Position numbers and translations under genes: made by a program. Source: Cytophagaceae bacterium UBA6715 (GTDB lineage Bacteria; Bacteroidota; Bacteroidia; Cytophagales; Spirosomataceae). Taken from it: a stretch of DNA of 20,185 bases. The number at the start of each line of letters is the position of its first letter. Within the stretch, counting starts at the first letter, position 1. Below the pieces are notes generated by a model, which saw nothing but the letters and a program-made list of their open reading frames with translations, searched no databases and was not told the origin of the DNA. The stretch lies in contig DKIP01000060.1 in NCBI GenBank assembly GCA_002454335.1, forward strand, positions 15,992-36,176, written 5' to 3'. This document shows, piece by piece, positions 1 through 6,038 of the stretch.

Positions 1-557
1 GTCGCGGAAAACAATCCGTTTTGACGCTTTTTATATGGGATTTTCTCGAGTATTTCACGGATCTGTGGCATGAAACCCATATCCATCATTTTATCCGCCT
101 CGTCCAAAATCAACATCTTTAATTCCTTTACAACAATCGCGTCCTTGCGATATAATTCCAAGAAACGACCGGGTGTAGAAACCAAAATATCAACGCCCCC
201 TTCTAAGGTTTGAATTTGAGTTTTAGGTCCTAATCCGCCATACAATGCTAAAATGCGTAAATCTGTCTCGACGGATAAGCCGACCATCACTTCGTGAATT
301 TGCATGACCAACTCTCGGGTGGGTGCTAAAATTAAGGCACGTGGACTTTTCCCTTGGGCATATTTACACCGCATGAGCACAGGCAACGCATAAGCTGCCG
401 TTTTTCCTGTGCCGGTTTGTGCGATGCCAAGGACGTCGTGTCCTTGCAACATTAGAGGAATCGCCTTCTCTTGTATGGGGCTTGGTGTAACATAGCCCAA
501 AGCGTCACAGGCGCGACATAATTGAGGGTTTAAACCAAGTGAAGAAAAATCAGTCAT
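1..557 (-). CDS. DEAD-box ATP-dependent RNA helicase, RhlE-like (5' part only)
   Basis: The first 185 codons of an ATP-dependent RNA helicase that unwinds RNA duplexes, probably in ribosome assembly or RNA decay. The reading frame starts at ATG 557-555 and runs off the left edge. The DEAD-box motifs appear in order: Q motif (GYVTPSPIQ, residues 31-39), Walker A (AQTGTGKT), Ia (PTREL), the GG pair, Ib (TPGR), motif II (DEAD in LILDEADKM) and motif III (SAT) exactly at the window edge. The RecA-like domain 2 is missing because it lies outside the window. The order and the short N-terminus fit RhlE/CsdA-type cold-shock helicases; the exact subfamily would need the C-terminal tail. The gene is divergent from the ClC gene across a 135-base gap with inverted repeats. 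Family call is firm, subfamily tentative. Confidence 0.93.
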   Translation of the reverse strand, partial: MTDFSSLGLNPQLCRACDALGYVTPSPIQEKAIPLMLQGHDVLGIAQTGTGKTAAYALPVLMRCKYAQGKSPRALILAPTRELVMQIHEVMVGLSVETDLRILALYGGLGPKTQIQTLEGGVDILVSTPGRFLELYRKDAIVVKELKMLILDEADKMMDMGFMPQIREILEKIPYKKRQNGLFSA

Positions 558-588
558 ATGATTAATTTTGATGAAGGGACAATTTCCT

Positions 589-672
589 TCGTGGAATTCC
601 GTTCGCGAACGCTGCCGGCGCCCAATCGCAATTCCACGACAAAGGTAGGCAAAATAAAATTCCCTACCTTTG
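589..672. repeat. Two abutting inverted repeats between divergent genes
   Basis: Seen directly: TCGTGGAATT at 589-598 pairs with AATTCCACGA at 630-639 (10-bp arms). Immediately next, CAAAGGTAGG at 640-649 pairs with CCTACCTTTG at 663-672 (10-bp arms, 13-base spacer). The loop of the first repeat holds short palindromes: GTTCGCGAAC (601-610), GCCGGC (614-619) and GGCGCC (617-622); GGAATTCC (593-600) straddles its left arm. The whole divergent gap is therefore built of dyad symmetry. It could be an operator for a dimeric regulator, an RNA hairpin in the ClC leader, or the remains of a small palindromic element. Sequence alone does not decide. Confidence 0.6.
640..672. promoter_or_regulatory. 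Possible back-to-back promoters with mirrored TAnnTTTG motifs
   Basis: Each arm of the second inverted repeat contains TACCTTTG, which fits the Bacteroidota -7 consensus TAnnTTTG: 665-672 on the plus strand toward the ClC gene (start 693), and 647-640 on the minus strand toward the helicase gene (start 557). The predicted 5' leaders would be about 14 and 76 bases. No convincing -33 TTTG/TTG element lies at the right distance for either, so this rests on the -7 motif and its position. Confidence 0.4.
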
Positions 673-692
673 AAACAAAAATTCTCTTAATC

Positions 693-1886
693 ATGCGAAT
701 TTGGGGCATTAGATTCCTATTATGGGCCATTATCTCCTTCGCCAGTGGTAGTGTAGCATCACTATTCCTCTGGGGCTTGCAACGCATCGCAGAAAATCGA
801 CAAACTTATTTTTTACTAGGACTTCCTTTAGTAGGTTTATTGCTCGTATGGATGCGCAAATGGTCATTCACTGCACTGGGAACAAACGACCTCATCAAGC
901 AGCTACATGGAGAGACCCTTGTTACGTCAATTTTCCAGGCACCCTTTACATTAGTCAGCACCTGGCTAAGTCATTTGGTCGGAGCATCTGTAGGCAGGGA
1001 AGGGGCGGCAGTATTCATGGGTGGCTCGATTGCAAATGCGAGTACCGTGCGATTCAATATTTCGCAGGAGGAAAAATCCATTTGGCTACGCGCCGGAATG
1101 AGCGCCGGCTTTGCGGCAATTTTCGGAACACCTTGGGCCGGCTGTTTTTTCGGACTCGAAATTAAGGAAGTAGGCAAAATTCATTTTCGATCAATTTTTG
1201 CATGCTTATCTACCGCATTTGCCGCAAATCTCGTAAGTCTCCACGTGTACGGCACAAAACACGTTTTGTATCCCCACATTTTGTTACCTGATATTTCACC
1301 CTTATTTTGGGCCAAATTAGCGCTTATTGGCCTTTTTTTAGCCCTAATCGCACGCATCTATTCGCGCTTAGAATCGATTATTTATTTCGCTTCTGATAAA
1401 TTACCCATACAAGCTTACCAAAAAGCGATTCTCGCGGGCCTCATTTTACTCGCGCTCTTTCAATTTCCCTTTTTCCAAGAAAGCATCGGATTGGGTTCCG
1501 AATATTTACTTAGACCTTTTGAAGAAAATTTTCAATCGGGAGCTTTCGCTTTCCAAAAACTTATCGCGACATGCTTGAGTCTTGGACTCGGTTATAAAGG
1601 GGGAGAGGCTACCCCCCTATTTTTAATCGGCTCACATGCCATGGCAAGCATAGCAGACCTCATCAATTTGCCAGGTCCGTTTTTAGCAGCCTTAGGCTTC
1701 ACTTGCCTGTACATGGGATTAACAAAAACACCCATTGCAGCAATGTGCATGGGAGTTGAACTTTTCGGAATGGATACATGGTTTTGTTACCTTATCGTAA
1801 CCTTCCTAGTTATCTACTTCTCCGAGAATAACGGAATTTTCAAATCACAAACATGGGCACATTATATGCCTAAACTCCCCTTTTAA
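693..1886 (+). CDS. ClC-family chloride/fluoride channel or proton antiporter
   Basis: A polytopic inner-membrane protein of 397 residues from ATG 693. The same frame is open back to 558, but that stretch is the inverted-repeat promoter gap and encodes no membrane or conserved sequence, so the later start is preferred. ClC hallmarks are visible: GREGAAV (the GREGP motif carrying the gating glutamate), a GTPWAGCFFGLE segment matching the PLAG..E region, and GYKGGEATPLF matching the GxxGGxFxP filter motif. The usual GSGIP motif is not present; the equivalent position reads GTNDL, so a threonine sits where the anion-coordinating serine is in standard Cl- transporters. Families lacking GSGIP include fluoride/proton antiporters, so the substrate may be F- rather than Cl-. 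It precedes the carboxypeptidase gene by one base, so the two are probably co-transcribed. Confidence 0.88.
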   Translation: MRIWGIRFLLWAIISFASGSVASLFLWGLQRIAENRQTYFLLGLPLVGLLLVWMRKWSFTALGTNDLIKQLHGETLVTSIFQAPFTLVSTWLSHLVGASVGREGAAVFMGGSIANASTVRFNISQEEKSIWLRAGMSAGFAAIFGTPWAGCFFGLEIKEVGKIHFRSIFACLSTAFAANLVSLHVYGTKHVLYPHILLPDISPLFWAKLALIGLFLALIARIYSRLESIIYFASDKLPIQAYQKAILAGLILLALFQFPFFQESIGLGSEYLLRPFEENFQSGAFAFQKLIATCLSLGLGYKGGEATPLFLIGSHAMASIADLINLPGPFLAALGFTCLYMGLTKTPIAAMCMGVELFGMDTWFCYLIVTFLVIYFSENNGIFKSQTWAHYMPKLPF

Positions 1887-1887
1887 T

Positions 1888-3072
1888 ATGTACCATTTCT
1901 TTTTTGACAACTATTCTCAGTACAAAGAAACTCGCATTCAACAGCGTCGTTTTGACGAAAGTATATGGCAAGAACTTATACAAGAATGGACTCTTTCTCC
2001 TCATTTAGAGGTAACGAAAATCGGAGAAACGTTTGAAAAAAGAGCGATTCATGAAGTAAAATTTGGCAAGGGTCCCATTCAAATTATTGCTTGGTCTCAA
2101 ATGCATGGTGATGAAGCAACGGCAACTATGGCATTGTGTGATATATTCAACTTTATCAACTCAAATGATTCAAGGTTCATTGAAATAAGGGAAATATTGC
2201 ATCAGAATCTAAGCATTTCATTCATTCCTTACTTAAACGCGGATGGTGCTGCAAGGTGGACTCGTGAAACGGCATTAGGAATTGATATGAACCGCGATGC
2301 TCAACATTGTTATAGCCCGGAAGCGAGATTATTATCTGATTGGGCAGACCGCATACAACCTACATTTGCCTTTAATTTACACGATCAAAATCGATTATAC
2401 TCCGTTGGAAATTCAGCAAATCAAACGCACATTGCCTTCCTTGCCACGGCTGGAGATGAAGCTGGATCCTGGACAGATTCAAGACTTCGCGCAGGTAAAT
2501 TAGCTAACCGACTTACCCGTTTAACAGAAGAAAAAATACCCAACAAGGTTGCCAAGTGGACCGACGAATATAATCCCCGTGCATTCGGAGATAATTTCCA
2601 AAAAAGAGGTTACGGATTACTTTTACTTGAGTCTGGGGGGGCAGGCTGGGACTTGGAAAAACAATCTTTACGCCAACTCAATGCGACGATTTTATTAGAT
2701 GCCTTTTACAGTATTGCAACAGGTACATACCAACTAGAAAGCATAGAAACCTATGAGGCCTTAGCGACAAATGAACGTCAAATATTCGACATAAAACTAA
2801 CACAAGCACCATTAGAATCAACAGGAAAAATTAGAGCAGACATTGGTCTAAACCTGAAAGAAACGCCAAGCGGACAAACACAAATAAATTACACATGGAC
2901 AGTTGAAGAAATAGGAGACCTTGCTTACATGCATGCATTAAATACGCAAGATGCGAGCCCATGGGAATTTGTTCAACCTATACAATTAGGACAAGAAATA
3001 AGTGATTTGCTCTTTACAAAAGCAGGCGAAACCTCTTTTGATTTACGTACTTTTACAGCCAAAATAAAATAA
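1888..3072 (+). CDS. M14-family zinc carboxypeptidase / deacylase-like hydrolase
   Basis: A 394-residue metallohydrolase. The zinc-site pattern of the M14 carboxypeptidase/succinylglutamate desuccinylase superfamily is intact: HGDE (H73, E76) for the first two ligands, NADG...MNRD (residues 117-137) corresponding to the substrate-binding NPDG..DlNRd block, H165 in NLHDQ as third ligand, and E248 in LLLLESGG as the candidate catalytic glutamate. A C-terminal region of about 120 residues follows with no motif I recognise. There is no signal peptide, so it should act in the cytoplasm, perhaps on cell-wall-derived peptides or on acyl-amino acids; the substrate is not predictable. It starts one base after the ClC stop codon and is followed three bases later by the acyltransferase gene, consistent with one operon. 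Confidence 0.85.
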   Translation: MYHFFFDNYSQYKETRIQQRRFDESIWQELIQEWTLSPHLEVTKIGETFEKRAIHEVKFGKGPIQIIAWSQMHGDEATATMALCDIFNFINSNDSRFIEIREILHQNLSISFIPYLNADGAARWTRETALGIDMNRDAQHCYSPEARLLSDWADRIQPTFAFNLHDQNRLYSVGNSANQTHIAFLATAGDEAGSWTDSRLRAGKLANRLTRLTEEKIPNKVAKWTDEYNPRAFGDNFQKRGYGLLLLESGGAGWDLEKQSLRQLNATILLDAFYSIATGTYQLESIETYEALATNERQIFDIKLTQAPLESTGKIRADIGLNLKETPSGQTQINYTWTVEEIGDLAYMHALNTQDASPWEFVQPIQLGQEISDLLFTKAGETSFDLRTFTAKIK

Positions 3073-3075
3073 CAT

Positions 3076-3711
3076 ATGACATCATTACCCGTAATCATTA
3101 TTGGAGTAAATCCATTTGCATTGGAAGTTGCACACATATTCCAACAAAATAACGTCGTGATTTATGGTTTTCTAGACGATGATCCCAAGAAAAAAGACAC
3201 CATGATCAGTGAGATTCCAGTATTAGGAACCACAGAAGATGAAAGTTATTGGGATTTAATTGGAAAGTCTTGTGCCGTATTTGTGGCATTGGAAAACCCA
3301 ACTGAGCGTAAGAAAATGATCGAATTAATCGAAGAAGATCGCAAAACAAAACCGGTTCACGCGATACATCCAAGTGCGCAAATTGCCAACGTGAAGAGCT
3401 TAGCTTATGGAATATTCATTGGGGCGAATGTCGTACTAGGAGCAGAAACAAAGATTGCCGATCACGTCATTATTGGACCAGGAACAATCATTGAAACAGG
3501 TGCGAGTATTGAAGAATTTAGCCAAATCGGAGCAGGTTCTGTCATCGGGAAAGAAGCACAAATTGATAAAAATGCCTTCGTTGGAATTCACTCAACAGTC
3601 GTTGGCAGCATTAAAATAGGGAAGGGTGCTACCATCGGAGCAGGCTCTGTTGTAATAGAAAATATTCCAGCCAGTAAGCGCGCTTTCGGAAATCCTGCCA
3701 AAATACTATAG
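3076..3711 (+). CDS. NeuD/PglD-like sugar O-acyltransferase, left-handed beta-helix
   Basis: A 211-residue protein with the two-part build of the NeuD/PglD family. An N-terminal nucleotide-binding-like fold (IIGVNPFALEVAHIF, then GFLDDDP at about residues 32-38) is followed from about residue 90 by hexapeptide repeats ([IV]GxG..[IV] pattern: IGANVVLGAETKIADHVIIG, IGAGSVIGKEAQI, IGKGATIGAGSVV). It ends with the typical FGNPAKIL. Such enzymes acetylate sialic-acid-like or amino sugars from acetyl-CoA for surface glycans. The expected sugar-synthesis partners are not adjacent, so the substrate is unknown. It is the last gene of the ClC operon. Its TAG stop (3709-3711) abuts the stop of the convergent exonuclease gene inside CTATAG (3706-3711). 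Confidence 0.85.
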   Translation: MTSLPVIIIGVNPFALEVAHIFQQNNVVIYGFLDDDPKKKDTMISEIPVLGTTEDESYWDLIGKSCAVFVALENPTERKKMIELIEEDRKTKPVHAIHPSAQIANVKSLAYGIFIGANVVLGAETKIADHVIIGPGTIIETGASIEEFSQIGAGSVIGKEAQIDKNAFVGIHSTVVGSIKIGKGATIGAGSVVIENIPASKRAFGNPAKIL

Positions 3712-4419
3712 TTTTTGTATGTTGTGTGGCTCAACGAGGTTCATAAAGTGAAACCGCAAATACAGTTGGGCCACCACAATAACATCCTCCATGCAATAGG
3801 CTTCAATCCGCGCTAAATTCCCCTCTTTATAATACACATCATGTACTTGATCGCCCGATAAATCTGATTTTGCGCCCTCAATTCCCATCATTTCAGCCAG
3901 CAACTCCAAAGAAGTGTAATTCTTCCGGTCGCCAAATCGCCACATTTCCATCGTATCTTGATGAATGATTTCCCATGGTTTTTTACCCTGAACTTGAAGC
4001 GCTTTTGGAATTTCGAGATTATTTGCCAACATTCTTCTACACAAATACGGAAAGTCGAACTCCTTCCCATTGTGTGCCACAAGCGTTAGTTCCTTAGACT
4101 TATAGGTCTTATTGATAAATGCTCCGAACTCTTTCAATAACTCCTTCTCGTCATGATGTGCAATGGTTTTCACCTTCATGCTGAGCTGCTGATCCTTATT
4201 GACATATAAAAATCCCATACCAATCACAATTACCCGACCAAATTCAGCAAACAAAGCCGCGCGATCCGCGTACAAGTCTTCCAGGCTCAATGCATCAACA
4301 TTGTACAAATTCTTCGCTTTTTTTAGCCAGAACTCTTTCATTCTTTGAGAAATCTGGGAAAAATCCGATTTTCCAGATACGGTTTCAATATCAAGAAATA
4401 GCGTGTTTTTAAAGTTCAT
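3706..4419 (-). CDS. PolB-like 3'-5' exonuclease (DnaQ/DEDDy fold)
   Basis: A 237-residue DEDDy nuclease. Exo I is LDIET (D10, E12), Exo II is HNGKEFD (D122) and Exo III is YCMED (Y208, D212), so all four acidic residues and the tyrosine are present. The match is to the predicted 3'-5' exonuclease family related to the family-B DNA polymerase proofreading domain, common in Bacteroidota as a stand-alone protein. Its biological substrate is not established. A longer frame opens at 4467, but it would run back across the parS site inside lipB; the conserved NTLFLDIET begins right after ATG 4419. That start overlaps the lipB end by 11 bases, which suggests translational coupling. The 3' end meets the acyltransferase gene tail to tail. 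Confidence 0.87.
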   Translation of the reverse strand: MNFKNTLFLDIETVSGKSDFSQISQRMKEFWLKKAKNLYNVDALSLEDLYADRAALFAEFGRVIVIGMGFLYVNKDQQLSMKVKTIAHHDEKELLKEFGAFINKTYKSKELTLVAHNGKEFDFPYLCRRMLANNLEIPKALQVQGKKPWEIIHQDTMEMWRFGDRKNYTSLELLAEMMGIEGAKSDLSGDQVHDVYYKEGNLARIEAYCMEDVIVVAQLYLRFHFMNLVEPHNIQKL

Positions 4420-5158
4420 TCGTTTCTGGCTTAAGCAATGTTTCACGTGAAACATACTGGGGGGCAAATAAGAAAAGCGCTTGAAGATTCGCTAAGACAA
4501 GGCGCTTTACTTCGTCCAAGTCTATTGAGCGACCTAGTTCTTGCTGTAAAGAAGTTACGCCTTTGGTAGCAATTCCACACGGCACGATATATCCGAAATA
4601 GGATAGGTCGGTATTCACATTTAAGGCAAAACCATGCATGCTGATCCAGCGGGAAGCCTTTACGCCAAAAGCACAAATCTTTCGAGGATTATCAGATTCT
4701 GGATCAATCCACACGCCCGTCAAACCTTCGATGCGCCCAGCCACTAAACCATAATGAGCACATGTTCGCATAATGGCTTCTTCCAACATACGGAGATATA
4801 AATGAATATCTGTAAAGAAGTTTTCTAAATCAAAAATGGGGTATCCAACCAGTTGGCCCGGCCCATGATACGTAATATCCCCTCCGCGATTGATCTTGAA
4901 AAAGCTCGCGCCGATCGTGTGCAAAAAAGATTCTTGCATCAACAAATGAGACTCGTCTCCGCTCTTTCCCAAGGTATACACATGCGGGTGTTCGCAGAAC
5001 AAGAGGAAATTGGGCGTAGGCTTTAAGTCTTCCTCGGCCACATTCCGATTCGCCAATTTAATACCAGCCGTATGCGCCATCAAGGACTCTTGGAGATCCC
5101 AGGTTTCCTTGTAGGGTACAAGCCCTAAATCAACAAATTGGACATTTTTATTTGGCAT
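4409..5158 (-). CDS. lipB: Lipoyl(octanoyl) transferase LipB
   Basis: Transfers octanoate from acyl carrier protein to lipoyl domains of 2-oxoacid dehydrogenases and the glycine cleavage H protein, the first step of de novo lipoate attachment in the cytoplasm. LipB signatures are clear: RGGDITYHGPGQLVGYP (residues 91-107), K160 in RKICAFGVK and the catalytic-type C194 in IVPCGIA. From ATG 5158 the product is 249 residues, near the family size. The frame is open to 5218, but the extra 20 residues are unlike LipB N-termini. The last 25 residues form a non-conserved tail, and residues 236-240 (VSRET) are encoded by a perfect parS palindrome. The gene overlaps the downstream exonuclease gene and is divergent from yraN. 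Confidence 0.95.
   Translation of the reverse strand: MPNKNVQFVDLGLVPYKETWDLQESLMAHTAGIKLANRNVAEEDLKPTPNFLLFCEHPHVYTLGKSGDESHLLMQESFLHTIGASFFKINRGGDITYHGPGQLVGYPIFDLENFFTDIHLYLRMLEEAIMRTCAHYGLVAGRIEGLTGVWIDPESDNPRKICAFGVKASRWISMHGFALNVNTDLSYFGYIVPCGIATKGVTSLQQELGRSIDLDEVKRLVLANLQALFLFAPQYVSRETLLKPETNEL
4439..4454. promoter_or_regulatory. parS centromere site 1 (ParB binding site), inside lipB
   Basis: TGTTTCACGTGAAACA is a perfect 16-bp palindrome and an exact match to the bacterial parS consensus TGTTNCACGTGAAACA, which nucleates ParB for chromosome segregation. It lies in the 3' end of lipB, in codons for the protein's variable tail, so it is tolerated there. A second exact site lies 1.6 kb to the right and the putative oriC about 6 kb away, the expected placement for parS. 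Confidence 0.92.
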
Positions 5159-5215
5159 CGATATTATCAAGTAACTGTTAGGTCTGAATAAATGAAACTC
5201 GTTCTTTTGGGAAGA

Positions 5216-5223
5216 CAAATATA
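5216..5223 (-). promoter_or_regulatory. Possible lipB promoter -7 element
   Basis: On the minus strand 5223-5216 reads TATATTTG, matching the Bacteroidota TAnnTTTG -7 consensus. It would give a leader of about 50 bases before the lipB ATG at 5158. No clear -33 motif is visible. The divergent yraN start (5229) is only six bases away, so this promoter would overlap the beginning of yraN. Confidence 0.35.
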
Positions 5224-5228
5224 CTAGA

Positions 5229-5582
5229 ATGGCGAAACATTTAAGACTTGGGAAAAAGGCAGAATATCTAGCAACTGATTATTTACGAAAACAGGGTTAT
5301 TATATCCGCGACAAAAACTACCGAAGCGGCCAGGCAGAAGTAGATATTGTTGCGCAAAGAAACCATCGGCTATACTTCATAGAAATCAAATCAAAACATT
5401 CGATTCGCTACGGGGAGCCTGAAGAACAAATAGGAAAAGGCAAGATTCGACGCTACCACCACGCGGCAGAAAGCTTTCAATTGGAAGAAAAATGGCATGG
5501 CGAAATACAGTATGATACAATTTCCATTACTTTTTTTCCACAAGCTGTTAAAATCGAGCATTTCGAGGATGCTTTTTCGTAA
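5229..5582 (+). CDS. yraN: YraN/UPF0102 family endonuclease-like protein
   Basis: A 117-residue restriction-endonuclease-like fold protein of the UPF0102 family. The family core is visible: GKKAEYLATDYLRKQGY at the N-terminus, then RSGQAEVDIVA (corresponding to GEIDLIA) and LYFIEIKSK (corresponding to VFVEVK), giving the acidic/D...ExK nuclease-type site. Members are linked to DNA recombination or repair but their role is unsettled. It starts 70 bases after the divergent lipB start and is followed 22 bases later by ybeY, so it may head the run yraN-ybeY-mnmG. Confidence 0.9.
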   Translation: MAKHLRLGKKAEYLATDYLRKQGYYIRDKNYRSGQAEVDIVAQRNHRLYFIEIKSKHSIRYGEPEEQIGKGKIRRYHHAAESFQLEEKWHGEIQYDTISITFFPQAVKIEHFEDAFS

Positions 5583-5604
5583 ATTCGCGGTTTAATAATT
5601 GAAT

Positions 5605-6015
5605 ATGATCAGTTTCCATACAGAAGACGTTTCTTTCAAGTTGCAAGACAAAATCAAGCATAAGCAATGGCTGCAAGCGGTTGCGAAAGAAGAGCAAAAA
5701 AAGGTCGGAGAGTTAAATTATGTTTTTTGCTCCGACAGCTACTTATTGGAGATCAACCAGAATTATTTGCAACACGACACCTACACAGACATCGTGACAT
5801 TTGACAATTCGGATGACCCAAAAATCATTGAAGGAGACATCTTCATTTCCTATGATCGAATCCTAGAAAATGGGCAAAAATTTGGAACCGAAGAAAGCGA
5901 ATTGCAACGCGTCATGGTACATGGCCTATTGCATCTTTGTGGGTATAAGGACAAGGCGAAGGCCGACAAAGCGTTAATGACGACTAAGGAAAATTATTAT
6001 TTGGCAAAAAGATAA
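5605..6015 (+). CDS. ybeY: Endoribonuclease YbeY (16S rRNA maturation)
   Basis: A 136-residue single-domain metallo-RNase involved in 16S rRNA 3'-end maturation and ribosome quality control. The C-terminal metal motif reads HGLLHLCGYKDK (H106, H110). The third histidine of the usual HGxLHLxGYDH is replaced by Asp116; I believe replacement here is common among Bacteroidota YbeY proteins. The upstream DTYTDIVTFD segment matches the family's D.PTDVLSF. A TTG at 5599 opens the frame two codons earlier; ATG 5605 (MISFHTED) fits family N-termini better. The gene ends 23 bases before mnmG with a parS site between them. Confidence 0.92.
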   Translation: MISFHTEDVSFKLQDKIKHKQWLQAVAKEEQKKVGELNYVFCSDSYLLEINQNYLQHDTYTDIVTFDNSDDPKIIEGDIFISYDRILENGQKFGTEESELQRVMVHGLLHLCGYKDKAKADKALMTTKENYYLAKR

Positions 6016-6019
6016 TACG

Positions 6020-6035
6020 TGTTCCACGTGAAACA
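6020..6035. promoter_or_regulatory. parS centromere site 2, directly before mnmG
   Basis: TGTTCCACGTGAAACA is an exact match to the canonical parS sequence. It fills most of the 23-base gap between the ybeY stop (6015) and the mnmG ATG (6039), ending three bases before the start codon. ParB loading here for chromosome segregation is expected. Because it occupies the ribosome-entry/leader region, ParB binding could also affect mnmG transcription; that part is inference. Confidence 0.95.
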
Positions 6036-6038
6036 TAA

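Noticed and set aside
558..692. N-terminal extension of the ClC frame starting at 558
   Set aside because: It would begin one base after the helicase start codon, spans the inverted-repeat region with promoter motifs, and adds a charged leader not seen in ClC proteins. ATG 693 is preferred.
4420..4467. Upstream start of the exonuclease at 4467
   Set aside because: The added residues are a translation of the parS palindrome and the lipB tail in another frame; the conserved domain begins right at ATG 4419.
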